A stretch of DNA of 64,000 bases from Heterocephalus glaber (GCF_000247695.1 NW_004624732.1:24662218-24726217), one strand, 5' to 3'; shown: positions 1 through 10,504, numbered from the stretch's first letter. The notes: generated from the sequence alone by a model not told the origin. Program-made: numbers and translations.

Positions 1-440
1 TCCACCCTCAAAGAGCTCCATAGGGTGGGACTACAGTTGTCCCAGGTAACAGTGTGGCCACTCAGACACAGGAGGTCACACAGCAAGTAAGTGGCCCTGC
101 ATTGGTGTCAAAAGCTTGCCTCAGGGACCCAGTGCTACACAGCCACATGGCAAAGCTCCACACCAAAGGAAGTCTCAGGCCAGATTAGGCAGGGCGAGGT
201 ACTTAAGCAGGTGCTGGGCGAGGCCAGCAGCTTTCCGGGTTGGGGATTGGTTGAGACTCTAGCTCTAAAAAGGCATGACTGAGCCAAGGCCCACCCCCCC
301 TCCTCCCTCTGGAGCCAGAAACCTGAGGATCACAGGAGAGAGGGTGGCTCTCAGGCTCCTAGTGGTGCCTTGGCTTCAGCTGCGTTCTGACAGGACAGCG
401 TTTTCCTGGAGGAGGCGGCTCTGAAAAGACAGGCCTCCTG
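1..440. other. Unique sequence, nothing recognised
   Basis: No repeat, RNA gene or supported coding region is visible. Open frames are short and have no family features. Confidence 0.5.
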
Positions 441-443
441 GCT

Positions 444-560
444 CTCCACTTGCCACTGCGAAGCTGTGGGACTTCAGGCAAGATGTCACCTCTGGGTTCT
501 AATTATCCTCAACCACAGAACGGGGATGAAGACAACAGGTTAACTGTTCAGGCCTGGAGT
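444..560 (+). repeat. MIR SINE fragment
   Basis: The order of short matches follows the MIR core: a tGCCACT segment, then AGCTGTGGGACTTCAGGCAAG, then a CTCAACCACAGAACGGGGATGAAGA segment (the usual 'cctcagtttcctcatctgtaaaatggggata' part). Strongly decayed, as expected of this mammal-wide tRNA-derived family. Confidence 0.65.
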
Positions 561-799
561 GCAAATTAAAGAAACAGCCTACATGCATGCAAGGATCAGA
601 TATTTATTGTCATTCTTCAAAATTGTTGAAAGTCCTGGGCAAGGCGGAGAGTGTCAGGGACCAGTGGACAATTGCACCTCTCTTCCCAGTGGCATGGAGA
701 GCTCGGGCTGAGTCCCCACCCTGGGCTCACACCCTCAGCTCCTGGCCCTTCCTAGTGCTCCAGGAGGCCGAAGCATTTCTCCTTCCTTTTCACTTTTAA

Positions 800-1470
800 T
801 CACCAAATAATTTTGGTGCCCAGAAGCCTTCCCGTCGCAGGAACATTTGTGCGGGATGATATCAGCCTAATTAAGCGCTTGGGCTTTGGGACTGGATACA
901 CACCCCACACCCCACAACCACCACCACCACCACCCCCCAGCGCCCCGCTCTCATTGCCAAGCAGCCCTGGCCGCCTGGCCAACAGGCTACCTGCACATGC
1001 AGCTTCTGGAGCCTCGGGCGCCCGTGCGCCCCCCTGCCCCGCCGTGATTGATATCTTGATTAGGCGCCAGGAGTTGGCGGACCAGGTGTTACCTCGGCGC
1101 GGGCTGGAGGCTGCGCGCTCTGCGAACTCGGCCCTGAAAGGCGCAGGCATGTTCCGCCGCAGCAATGAGCCTTTGTTTGCCTTGGCAGCGCCGCGGCCTC
1201 CCTGGGGCCGGCCCCATAAAGGGTTTCTGTTCGGGCTGGAGGACTCATTGTCGAAAAATTGTCCCTCGAAAAATTAGCATGGTACAGTGGAGAAAGCGGA
1301 ACGCCGGCAAATGACAGCTGCTGGCCCGAGACAAGGCCAGAAAGCGGAGTTTTGCGGGTGCCTGCTCCCAGGGGCACCCCTCGCTCCAGGTCTGGGCAGG
1401 CAGAAGGGGTGGCTGCAGTGGCCGCAGGGCAAGGGGCGGCAGAGGCAAGGTGGGAGGTGCAGCCTGGATG
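800..1470. promoter_or_regulatory. CpG-rich segment, candidate CpG island / regulatory element
   Basis: The part from about 1010 to 1390 carries roughly 30 or more CpG dinucleotides in 380 bases by eye, whereas most of the window is strongly CpG-depleted. Its left flank has homeodomain-like cores (CCTAATTAAG near 870) and a GATTGATATCTTGATTAG block near 1045-1063. The centre has a forkhead-like TTTGTTTGCC near 1172, and the right side has an E-box CAGCTG near 1316. A short CCA repeat lies near 908-935. No coding frame is convincing: both strands are open over parts of it, which is common in GC-rich DNA. It could be an orphan CpG island, a distal enhancer or the 5' end of an unseen transcript. 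What is seen is the CpG density and motifs; regulatory function is inferred. Confidence 0.5.
903..938 (+). repeat. CCA/CAC microsatellite and C-rich run
   Basis: A run of CCACCACCACCACC passing into a C8 tract sits on the left shoulder of the CpG-rich segment. It is a simple repeat and explains the poly-proline or poly-glycine stretches in frames that cross it. Confidence 0.8.
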
Positions 1471-1639
1471 GGCACTGATGGCCAGTCTATCCTAGAAGCT
1501 GGGGCAGCTTCCAGGGTCCAGGAGGCCAGGTCTTTGGTGAGCAGCAGTGGAGGGCTTGTGAGCTGGTTAGGCTCCCAGGGCCAGCTGGCTTGTAGAAGAG
1601 GTGGGGCAAGGAGGAGCGAGGGAGAGGAGAGAGAAAGGC

Positions 1640-1910
1640 CAGAGCCTAAAGGTTATGTGGTTAATTGAACATCAACAGCCACAGATACGATTATGGCCCT
1701 TTGTGTCTTTCTCCCAGTGTGTTGATGGAAAAGTAACTAGATTAAAAGAGCCGGGAGCTGGGTTGGAGGAGCTGGGCAGTGGGGGGAGAGCCCTTCTGAA
1801 TGCCGACCCAGGGCTCCCGCAGTCCCAGCAAGGAGGGAAAACAGTCAATTAGAGAGGAGAGAAAAGATGGAGCGAGCTGTGGTTTGGCATTTGCATAAAG
1901 GCTGGGGCCC
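1640..1910. promoter_or_regulatory. Candidate conserved noncoding stretch (AT-rich, octamer and homeodomain-like sites)
   Basis: This stretch does not resemble any repeat I know. It contains GGTTAATTGAAC near 1660, a TGTTGATGGAAAAGTAACTAGATTA block near 1720-1745, CAGTCAATTAGAG near 1845, and a perfect octamer ATTTGCAT at 1889-1896 followed by AAAGG. The density of such cores beside a CpG-rich segment is typical of developmental enhancers, but conservation cannot be measured here. Confidence 0.3.
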
Positions 1911-1937
1911 TGGGCTGCCACCCTTCGTGAGAGGGCA

Positions 1938-1980
1938 GGGGTTCCCAGGGGAGAGGCTGGGGAGGGGGGGGTCATGGGGG
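1938..1980 (+). other. G-quadruplex-capable G-run cluster
   Basis: Five runs of at least four G (1938-1941, 1948-1951, 1959-1962, 1964-1971, 1976-1980) are separated by loops of 1 to 7 bases. This satisfies the classical intramolecular quadruplex pattern. Whether it folds in cells is unknown. Confidence 0.6.
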
Positions 1981-1984
1981 TGAG

Positions 1985-2490
1985 GCCCGTGGTAGCTGTT
2001 CAGAGTCTCAGCCCAAAGGCGGTGTGCACACATTGTATGTGAGACAGGGGTAAGGGTGACTGGGTCTGTGGGACCTGAGTGTGCACATGTGTGAACACAC
2101 TTTACATCAGTGAAGTTGTGGGACCTTCCTGTATCCACATTTCTAGTGCATTGCACCTGTGTGGCTTGCAGCAGCCTAACTCTCCTGGGTTGTGATCACT
2201 TGTGCACATCTGTGTAGGAGTGCACCTGGGTTTCTCTGGGAGCTCTGGGAGCATGTCCAGGGATGGGGACATAGCTCTGCTGAGTCTATCCCACCAGTAT
2301 GAGAAGGCCAGAGCCCCCCAGACTCCCTGTGGCTCCCAGACTCACTGGGCATCTAAGCTGCCTGAAAAATCTTCCTGGTCCTTCCAGCTACTATTTCCAT
2401 AAAGTCCCAGCTCACCCCTGCCAAGCCCCTCTTAGCCCAACAGGCAGGCTTTTGGCTGAGCAAAAGACACTCAGCAAATCTAGAATCGGA
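1985..2490. other. Unassigned sequence
   Basis: Mildly TG/CA-rich (for example around 2080-2100) without a clean microsatellite. No repeat family or gene is recognised. Confidence 0.4.
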
Positions 2491-2494
2491 CCAA

Positions 2495-2640
2495 GCTGAG
2501 ATTAAGTGTCAGCTCCAGCTTTGTGACCTTGAGCACAACTACTGCCTTGGGGTGACCATCCTGTCACAGGGAGATAATCAGATCCAATTATAGGACTGAC
2601 TTAGGGATTCCATGAGATGCTAAAGAACAGTAAGAAGAAG
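2495..2640 (+). repeat. MIR SINE fragment
   Basis: An AGCTCCAGCTTTGTGACCTTGAGCA segment followed by a decayed 'cctgtcacagggagataat' part and a TTCCATGAGATG tail matches the order of the MIR core and 3' part. Confidence 0.6.
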
Positions 2641-2644
2641 TCCA

Positions 2645-4430
2645 CACATCCCAGCTTGCCAGGGACGGTCCCAAATGATGCATGTGGCCCCAGCATAATG
2701 ACTCACCATGCCCTACACTCTCAAAACTGTCACAGTTTGAATTATGAATTATATGACTGCCCCAGTGTAAGGGGGCTGCAATGAATATTTACCCCATGTC
2801 TTCCTCTTTGCTCATCCCTGTCTGACTCCGAAGTAGTCAGTCTGACTCTCTGTGCCACTCTCTTCGTACTCCTGAAAGGGATTCCTGGAGCCAGCAGGCC
2901 CAGTTTGAGCCCCTTCTCCCTGTTTCTCACCCACCATGAGACTGGCTCATACAAAAGAATCATTTGGCTTGACTGCTGGAAGCTGCCCAGGACTGTGGCT
3001 GTAGGTGATTATGGTTCCCCACTGGGTCTAGAGCAGGGCAGCACATAGAGAAAACAAAGAAGCCCTGGGACACCCATGACCATGGGCTGCCACTGTGAAA
3101 CAGCAGGGTAGAGTTGTGTTTATGCACCCACTGTCCATCAGGTTCATTCCTCTGTGGGGACAAAGCCTCCCTCTGCAATTGCAAAGGTGTCTCCCTGCCC
3201 ATCCAGGCCTTGGACGTCCATCCTTCCCTGACCACTCAGGATCCAGGCTCAGTCAGCATTTCACCATGAGCACAGAGATGCAGGTCCATATTGCAGAGTC
3301 CTCTGTACCTACAACACACTCTCAGACAAATGTGGCTGACGGAGCACACACACTTATAGACACTCATTCCTGGAAGCACCTTCACATGACAAAGAGATTT
3401 TCAAATGAAAAAACTTACAAGGTCAAAGAATATGGTAGAGGAGGCATCAACAGATTTTTTTTTTGAAGCTTAAATGCAGATATAAAGGGAATGATTTCTT
3501 TACCCCTGTGGAGAAAACTGAAACCTAGGCTTATAGATGAACAGACAGTCAAAAGCCAAACAGAAAGGCTTATAAATTGGACACATTTCCAGAAATTTGA
3601 AAAAGCAAAAACAGGTCACATATAAGGGATCAGATAGAAGGGCAGCATTGAATAACTCAATAAAACCCAGGCAACTGAGAGGTAGTGGTGCCAAGCTCTG
3701 GGAGAAATTTTATGTGCAAGCACACTGACCAAGTCGCAAGGTAGAATAAAGATGGAGTCATGAAAGTTTTCAAAAATTTACCTCTCATGTGCTGTTTCTC
3801 AAAAAGCCATGGAGGATGTGCGCTAACAAAATAAAAGAGTAAACCAGAAAGAGGAAGAGGGGGACATAGGAAACAGGAGCTCAACACAGAAGAGAAGTGG
3901 TAGAAATTCCCAGGTGGGTGAAGGAAGATTACAGTGTGAAGACAGTGTTGAAGACGTAGAAGGGAAAAGGCTGAAGGACAGGTTACCTGCTGTGTGCTAC
4001 CACATCAATGGGGACCTCTAGCTCTGGTGGGAGTCGGAGGATGATTAGAGTGAGGTGCAGAAACAACCAAGCAAATGGAAACAGAAGGCAATTATTAACT
4101 CCAAGGAAAATAAAAAGTTGTACAAGGCAGAAAAAATAATTGTAGTACAAGGCTCCACTGTGAAGATTTGCAAATCTTTCATGATATAAAAGTTCAATGT
4201 TAATTTAGTCAAAGTTGTTTGTCAGAACTGTACTTCCCAAGGAGGAAGAAAAATATGGTTGGAGAAGAGAGTCTAAGAAAGCAAAATTCTCTCGTACAAC
4301 TAAAAATTGATAGCCTGATGCGAAAATACATGTCATCTTTGCTGTTGTTCTGATGTTATTTAGGCCCTCTGAGGAAACTGTAATGTACATTCTTATTTTG
4401 GGGAAGGGTCTTTGAGAAAGAAGAGTTGAA
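2645..4430. other. Long stretch without a recognised feature
   Basis: The first half is ordinary mixed sequence. From about 3370 it becomes A-rich, which may be heavily decayed LINE DNA, but no diagnostic segment is visible. No coding region is supported. Confidence 0.35.
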
Positions 4431-4450
4431 GTCTTTTTCCCAGATTTTTT

Positions 4451-4629
4451 TTGGGGGGTGGGTTTTTTTTTTTGCTTGTTTTATTTTGTTTTTGAGACAG
4501 GGTCTTGCCATATAGTTCAGGCTGGCACTGAACTGACTATGTAGCCCAGGCTGGCCTAAAACTTGCAACAATCCTCCTGCCTCAGCCTTCCAAGTGCTGG
4601 GAATACAGGTATGTGCCACCACACAAAGC
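4451..4629 (-). repeat. B1-type SINE (7SL-derived)
   Basis: Read on the minus strand it begins with a GTGGCACATACCTGTATTCCCAGCACTTGG-like head, has a GGAGGCTGAGGCAGGAGGAT block, ends in GACCCTGTCTC and has an A-rich tail (the T-rich stretch at 4462-4495 on the plus strand). A 16-base target-site duplication with one mismatch flanks it: TTTTCCCAGATTTTTT at 4435-4450 and TTTTCCCACATTTTTT at 4630-4645. Confidence 0.88.
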
Positions 4630-4645
4630 TTTTCCCACATTTTTT

Positions 4646-5884
4646 ATAAGTGCATATGGGTTATACAGATTCATAGGGTGCATTTTGGCAGATTGCACGT
4701 GTACAAAACATACTTTAATCAGCCTCCCTAATCAGTCACTCTGATCACAGAGCCAGGGGCTTCTTCAAGGTCAGAGACCCACTTAGCTCATAGTTCCAAA
4801 AAGAGCATTTTTCTTTCCTTCCCAGATTTCAAAACTGCTGAGGCTTCTGATCTCTGCTGCATCTATCAGTAAATGAGTTCCTCTGAGGTCTTCATTTTAA
4901 ACTCGGCATTTCTCTGGAAAGACCAGCAACGATTCAATCATGAGTGGATTGTGATTACATTAAGGGACTAACCCTTACCCTGAGAGCAGCAGGGAGTCTT
5001 TGCAGGGCAGGCAGGATGGGCTGAGAAGGTCTGATGTGCAGGCTAACTGGCTCTGTCTGCTTGCAGAATGGAGAACACTGTGAGGGGGACAAGACTAAAG
5101 GCAGGAGACCACCTAGGAGACACCCAAGTCAGAGGAGGTTGGCTAAGACTGAGATATAGGACAGTGGGTGGGGAGGAAGCATCTTGGAGGGAGATTCCCT
5201 TGACTTTGATAACTGATTGCATGTGAGATCCTGCGGGGAGGAGGGGGCCAGGATGACTGCCAGGCTTTATCTGTGAGAGAGACCTGTAGTGGGGAGTGGG
5301 GTCAGATAGACTCAGAAGGAGACTGCTCTTCCTCTGCACCCCACCCCCGTGGCCAGCACCCCTGGCTCTAGCTGGACTGAGACAGTGGCTAGGCCCCTGC
5401 CCTTCCACCACACAGTAGGAACACACCTCCCTTGCTGTGTTTCTTTGGTGTACCCACCCTGGGGCCTGGCCCTTCCCACTTCCTGATGACTCAGTTTCCC
5501 TTTCTGACAGCAAGCATCACCTCCTACAGGAAGCCTGCCCTCCCTGTACCCTCGCCCCTAGTCTGACTCCCCTTCCCCTTACACCAGTGCTCAGCACCCT
5601 GGAAAACCCTGGACGTCACCCACATACACACCCCACTCCCACCACAGCAAGAAAGAAGATGGCCTGGGGTGGCCCTCTAATGGGAAGTACTTACCCCAGG
5701 GCTGGCAGGTTTGTGGATAGGGAAGGAGGAGGAAGGGAGGCAGAGAAGGAGGGATGACTTATGTCCAGCAGAAGAAAATGGCCATCAGCAAAGCTAGCCG
5801 TTATCAGCAAGTGCTGTGGAAGAGCTGAGGACACCCATGCCATGTCAGAGGAAGAGGCCCGTGCAGGGGGGCATGGTGGCATGA
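4646..5884. other. Unassigned sequence
   Basis: No clear repeat or gene. A G/A-rich patch (about 5716-5755) is low-complexity. Frames of 100-156 residues occur on both strands over the same bases, which argues against coding. Confidence 0.4.
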
Positions 5885-5889
5885 AAGGT

Positions 5890-6008
5890 AGAGCTCTGAT
5901 TTGCCTCTATGCCTGGCCTGTAGCTCAATTGCTGTGTGATTGTGGGGATATCCCTCCCCCTCTGGACCTCAGTTATCTCTTTTGTGAGGTGGGGCAGTCA
6001 CTGAGGAG
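5890..6008 (+). repeat. MIR SINE fragment
   Basis: Contains GCTGTGTGATTGTGGG followed by CTCTGGACCTCAGTTATCTC and TGTGAGGTGGGG, which is the MIR core order. Confidence 0.7.
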
Positions 6009-6012
6009 GGCA

Positions 6013-6380
6013 TCTTAGTCTACTTTCCATAAATAACTCGAGGCCATGTAATTTATAAACAATAGGCGTTTATTTGGCTTGTGGCTCTGGAGGCAGGGAA
6101 GTCAAGAGCATGGCTCCAGCATCTGCTGGCTTCTGGTGAGGGCCTTCTTGCCGCTCCATACATGGGAGAGGGCATTGCAGGGCAAGGCAGAGCAGTCCAC
6201 CAGCTCAACTCTCTCTTCCGCCTCTCAGAAAGCCACTGATGCCATCCATCATGGGAGGCCCACTCAGGGATCTCACGTATCCTCCCAAAGACCCTGCCTC
6301 TTACTCCCACTTACATGTTAACCTGAGAATCAAGTTTCCGCCACATGAAATTGGAGGGGTGCACATTCAGGCCACAAGGT
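6013..6380 (-). mobile_element. Solo LTR, ERVL-MaLR type (MLT/MST-like)
   Basis: The plus strand shows the reverse complement of a MaLR LTR: CTTAGTCTACTTTCC at one end, then GTAATTTATAAAC, TTTATTTGGCTTGTGGCTCT (polyadenylation-region complement), GGAGGCAGGGAAGTCAAGAG, TCTGGTGAGGGCCTTCTTGC, and AAGTTTCCGCCACATGAAATT-like sequence near the other end. There is no internal retroviral sequence beside it, so it is a solitary LTR. The subfamily is not certain. Confidence 0.75.
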
Positions 6381-6384
6381 CAGC

Positions 6385-8035
6385 CATGGTCTCCAACCGT
6401 CGGTTCCCACCTCAAAGGAAGAGACAAGCGCTTGAGTAGAGCCCAGCTCCAAGGTTTCAAATGCCACCCTCAGAGCACACATACTGGCTAAGTCTGGGTT
6501 CTCTTCCTGGATTTCCCTCTAGGCTTTTTTGTTACTGCTCCCCCTCTACCCACCTCCCACCAAACTCACTGTCCTGGTTCTTTGCCAGGACAGAGGGCCA
6601 AGAGAAAGAAGCCAACAGGATCACCCAAGCCTGCTTGAGCAGTGGGGACTGATGTTACACCACAGCTGGGTCTGATGTCTACCTGACTTCCAGTCGCCAT
6701 CCCAGGGTACAGGAATGGGGTTCCAGAGCCTGGAGCTGCCAGGGAGGGCTTGATGGCTCCTGGGGGATGAAAGTTGGTGAGAGAGGACCTGGCCAGATTT
6801 GGAATTTCTTCCTATAGCGGCTGGGCAGGTCAGAGCTGAGACCCACAGACACCATCACGTAACTGCTGGGTTTGGGGCCCAGGACACCACCCACTGTTTA
6901 TGCTCCTTGGCACTACCCTCTCACCGCACCCCACCATGCCTCTCTGGTCTGTTTGGGCTGGCTGCAGAGCCCCTGACATCTTCCTGCCCAGCGGACTGAC
7001 TTGGGCCCCCTGCAGAAGGTTTTTGCCCCCTGGGCAGGTGGGTCAGGAGAGGGCCATCTGCCAGTTCAGCTCTTTCTCCAAATATCCCTGGAGCCACAGA
7101 CATGTCCCTGGGGTCCTCCTAAAGCTGAGAGTTCAGGTGGCTCTGACTCCCCAGTCTTCCTGCTCAGGACAAGGAGACCGTGATACACACTGGGGCAACC
7201 TGACTTCCTCAATGTTACCCCACAGTGCTCCTTCCATGGGATTCACCCAGTGGGGTACAGGGTGAAAAGTTAGCTCCACCTACCTTCCTTGCTGCTCTCC
7301 TTCTGAATCCCACCAGGGCTCCCAGCATTCCTTGGCACCATTTCCAGAGGCTCCATAAGTGGGTGACTGAATGGGGATCATTCCAGCAGTAAAGGGAAGA
7401 TTTTTATGGGCCACACAAACTCAGCAGGGCTTTGCAGGCTATCCAGGAATACAACCGTCATCCCTCTCTTCCTCGAATCCCCTGGGGCTGATGTGAATAA
7501 GAGCAGGGAGGGCTGGGAAGCCTGACCCCTTCCTTCAGAGAAGTCTGGTTTCTCAACATTGCCTAGGGTAGGCTGGAGATGACAGCTCTGGCTACCCCTT
7601 CAGGGGAGGGCTGAGTCGGTCATTTGGGTATGCTGCCACCAGGTGGCTCCCCTCGAGTCCCTCCCTCCTGGACCACTGAGTGGGCCTCAGATCCTAGCCC
7701 AGAAGAGAGGGTGCTGGGTTTCCATGCTTGCTCAGGCCAGCTCCTGGTGGGCACCTCTGCCTGAGTGTCGTCCATGCCCCTCTCCTACCCTTTCATCTCT
7801 CTCTTTGTGGTGCCACTTAGCCCACTCATTGTTGGCTCAGAGGTCCCTAATCCTAAACAAGTCAAACCTCCACACCACCCCTCTCAGGCTCCGCTCTCCT
7901 TAGGAGTCATCCAGCCACACTCAGCTGAACCTTCTCTGCAAAGCCCAACCTTCCTCCTCTCTTGGCCAGCACCTTAGGGCAGCTCCCATTTTCCTTTTCC
8001 CACCCTGGGACCCCTCCGTCTCCCTTCTTCTCTTG
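6385..8035. other. Unique GC-moderate sequence, no gene recognised
   Basis: Apart from one CTCF-like site I see no repeat family or supported coding region. Overlapping frames up to about 120 residues have unremarkable compositions. Confidence 0.4.
7636..7650 (+). promoter_or_regulatory. Candidate CTCF binding core
   Basis: CCACCAGGTGGCTCC fits the CTCF core pattern CCASYAGRKGGCRS at all positions but one. A single motif match is weak evidence without occupancy or conservation data. Confidence 0.35.
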
Positions 8036-8039
8036 GCAG

Positions 8040-8330
8040 GTTCGATCGATGTTTATTGAATGAAAGATTTGGGCGAGGGAGAACATGAATAAGTGAGCAG
8101 GCTCATCATTACCAGATTCACTGGGAACCTATAATGTGCCAGGCCCAGGGCTTGGCAGTGATATGAATGAGAAAATAAGTGTCTGTCCAAGTAGAGGGGG
8201 ATTTGAAGAATCAATAGAGAAATGGAGGGTCCTGGGTGAGTGGGGAGGTGGCTAGTGAGTGGCTCCTGATATTTGTTAGGAATCAGGTCACTTGGCCTGG
8301 GCCTATCAGAGGCTGTGCCTCCAACAGGAC
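8040..8330 (-). repeat. L2 LINE 3' fragment
   Basis: The plus strand shows the complement of the L2 3' end: TGTTTATTGAATGAAAGA, then CACTGGGAACCTATAATGTGCCAGGC, then a GTGATATGAATGAGAAAATAAG region, in the usual order. Old and much substituted. Confidence 0.6.
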
Positions 8331-8554
8331 CCAAAACAGATGACATTGGTGAGCCAGCTACTAGATGAGGTGAGGCAGGGAAGATCAGGATGCTTGTGCT
8401 GGTGGGACCAGAGCAGGGACCCAAGTCAAGGTTAAAACAGGCCCCTAGATGGGAGCCAGTGCCAATCAAGAGGAGAAGCCTGGGGACTCGTCCCAGAAGG
8501 CAGCTGTGACTCATGCACTGAGCACCTGCCAGCAGCCAGGGATGACCCATAAAT

Positions 8555-8690
8555 CAATCAGGATCCCTGACCACTCCAGGAAGGAAGCCTAGCCTCACTT
8601 GCAGAGGAGGAAATGAGAAACAGAAGTAAAATGACTGACCCAGGGTCAGCCAGCTTTAAGGACCAAAGTCAAGACTGACCCAGCTCCTCC
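8555..8690 (-). repeat. MIR SINE fragment
   Basis: The segments GCAGAGGAGGAAATGAGAAACAGA, AATGACTGACCCAGGGTCA and AAAGTCAAGACTGACCCAGCTCC follow the antisense MIR order. Confidence 0.65.
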
Positions 8691-8694
8691 TTGG

Positions 8695-9284
8695 CTCCAC
8701 GTTGGCTGGTGCATCCATTCTTAGGGAGACAGCAGCCATCACATGGCAAATGGCTTCGCTGGCACTTGCAGAGGCTGGGCCAATGAGAAAGAACCACTGG
8801 GTGGTTGGGACACTTCAGCAGGAGGACCTAGCACTGGGGCTTTAGTGGCAGGGATACCACTCTCTCTGGGAAGATGTCTTTTCCTTTCTGAACTTGAACT
8901 TCCTCCTCTTTCAAAGACCGAACCCATGCTCCTAGAGTGACCTGCGGACCACTGGGCAGATTTTGGTTAGCAGAAAGAGCCCCTCTGGGCTGGGCCCTTC
9001 ATGGGGGCGTTGGTGCATTCTGGTCATCCCATCCATGTAGGGGACATCAACTCCCCAGCTCCTAGGTAGCTTGGGGAGCCAGGAATGAGGCTGACATCAA
9101 TTGCAAGTGACCACTGCTTTACTGTTCATGTGCATTGTCCCTTCCACTGTCTACCTTAGATAGAGCAGGCAGGGAAAATACTACTGTCCATGAGTCCAGA
9201 TATAAAAAGGAACCCTGTCCTTCTTGGAGTCACGCTCTGGGAGCTTCTGGTGGCCAGGTCTCCAGATATTCCCCAGAGGTATAA
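8695..9284. other. Unassigned sequence
   Basis: No recognised gene or clear repeat. A GTGCATTGTCCCTTCCACTG patch near 9130 may be MIR or L2 debris. Confidence 0.35.
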
Positions 9285-9287
9285 GGT

Positions 9288-9425
9288 AAGTATTATATCC
9301 CCATTTTACAGATAAGGGTATTAGGGCTCATAGAGGTTAGATGCTTTATCCAAGGTCATATATTTCACGAGTCTGAGCTTGATTCAATCACAGGCTCTCC
9401 TACATACTATGTGCCTTTGAGTGAG
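9288..9425 (-). repeat. MIR SINE fragment
   Basis: Clear antisense MIR: TATATCCCCATTTTACAGAT, GGCTCATAGAGGTTAGATG, CCAAGGTCATATA and a CTGAGCTTGATTCAATC segment. Confidence 0.8.
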
Positions 9426-9427
9426 TC

Positions 9428-9493
9428 CATATATACACACGCACGCATGCGCGCACACATACACACACACAGGTGCCCGCATGCACACACACC
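9428..9493. repeat. Alternating purine/pyrimidine (AC/GC) tract
   Basis: Positions 9428-9471 alternate pyrimidine and purine without a break, including a central GCACGCATGCGCGCAC segment; a further CA-rich portion continues to 9493. Such tracts can adopt left-handed Z-DNA under negative supercoiling. Confidence 0.85.
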
Positions 9494-9499
9494 AGCATC

Positions 9500-10250
9500 C
9501 GTATCCTCACCTCTGGAATGAGGAAGGTGAAGAAGGTGACCTTTTCTCTAAGGTCCTCTTAGCTGGGACACTTTGGAAATCTAGAGCACCAGGCAGAGTC
9601 CACGACCATGGCTCTGGCTCCAGCTCTGACCTGAGGAAGCCCAGAGAGGGACCTGTTTACAGGTGACCCAGGAGCACCTGGTGACAGGCTTGGGGACTCT
9701 GATCTGGGAATCTAAGGCCTACTCCTGGGGTCAGAGGGTGCACAGGGGAACCCCCACTCCAGCTAATTTACTGTGATGCAAAAATCAGGCTCCAGGGCGG
9801 TGGGAAGCAGAGCTGAGCGCCAAGCACGCTCCCATCCTGTTCTGTTCCACATATTTTTCAGTATTTATTGTCCCCATATGTGATGCTGAACATTAAAAAA
9901 CATGTTGCTGAGATTCCTCCAGAAAGGGCTGACATTTCACAATATTCCTCTGATGCTGGGGATTACTGTGCAGGATGATGAAAACGTGGTTTATTCAAAA
10001 CAGATTGGGGCGGAAGAAAAACAATGGCAAGGCCTCGGGAGAGATTCAACACTTCAACACGCTCCCTCCCAGGAGAGGCCAAGAGGCAGCCAGCAGCCCA
10101 GGGCAGGGTGGGCCCTGGATTTAGGGAGGGATTTAGGTCTGATTCAAGGGCCACCCTGACCGTGCCATCTCCTAGGGAATCCCAAGGGCAATGGATTGGG
10201 GACACTTCTGAGTACCAAGCAGAATGTACCAGACAGAAGACCACGCTGTA
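9500..10250. other. Unassigned sequence
   Basis: Contains an AT-rich patch (about 9845-9960) that is not recognisably a repeat, within otherwise ordinary DNA. No coding support. Confidence 0.35.
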
Positions 10251-10254
10251 ACAC

Positions 10255-10355
10255 CACTGAGAAACTGAGTTTAAGCAATGTGCCCAAGTTCACTGAGCTG
10301 GTCACTCACAGGATGAAGATAACCAATTCAGGTTTTGGTCCAAAGATCTTGTTTT
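10255..10355 (-). repeat. MIR SINE fragment
   Basis: Antisense MIR order: TGAGAAACTGAGTTTAAGCA, TGTGCCCAAGTTCACTGAGC, then a decayed AATTCAGGTTTTGGTCC segment. Confidence 0.6.
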
Positions 10356-10361
10356 TAGTTT

Positions 10362-10500
10362 GGCTATAGAGTAGAAAGAGTTCTGGGAACACAGGTCACT
10401 GACTTTCTGTGTGGCCCTGGATGAATGGCTTTACTTTTCTGGGCCTCGGTTTGTTCACCTACAAGTGGAAGCCTTCTCTAACTGCCCCAAGTCTGGAGGC
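10362..10500 (+). repeat. MIR SINE fragment
   Basis: Sense MIR order: TAGAGTAGAAAGAGTTCTGG, CTGACTTTCTGTGTGGCCCT, TTTACTTTTCTGGGCCTCGG and TTTGTTCACCTACAAGTGGA. It lies back to back with the opposite-strand copy on its left. Confidence 0.65.
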
Positions 10501-10504
10501 AGCA

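Noticed and set aside
813..1277. Overlapping 154-codon plus and 121-codon minus frames in the CpG-rich block
   Set aside because: Open on both strands because of GC-rich composition; no domain, signal or splice context.
3370..4200. A-rich stretch as a possible old LINE
   Set aside because: No diagnostic L1 or L2 segment could be recognised, so it was left unassigned.
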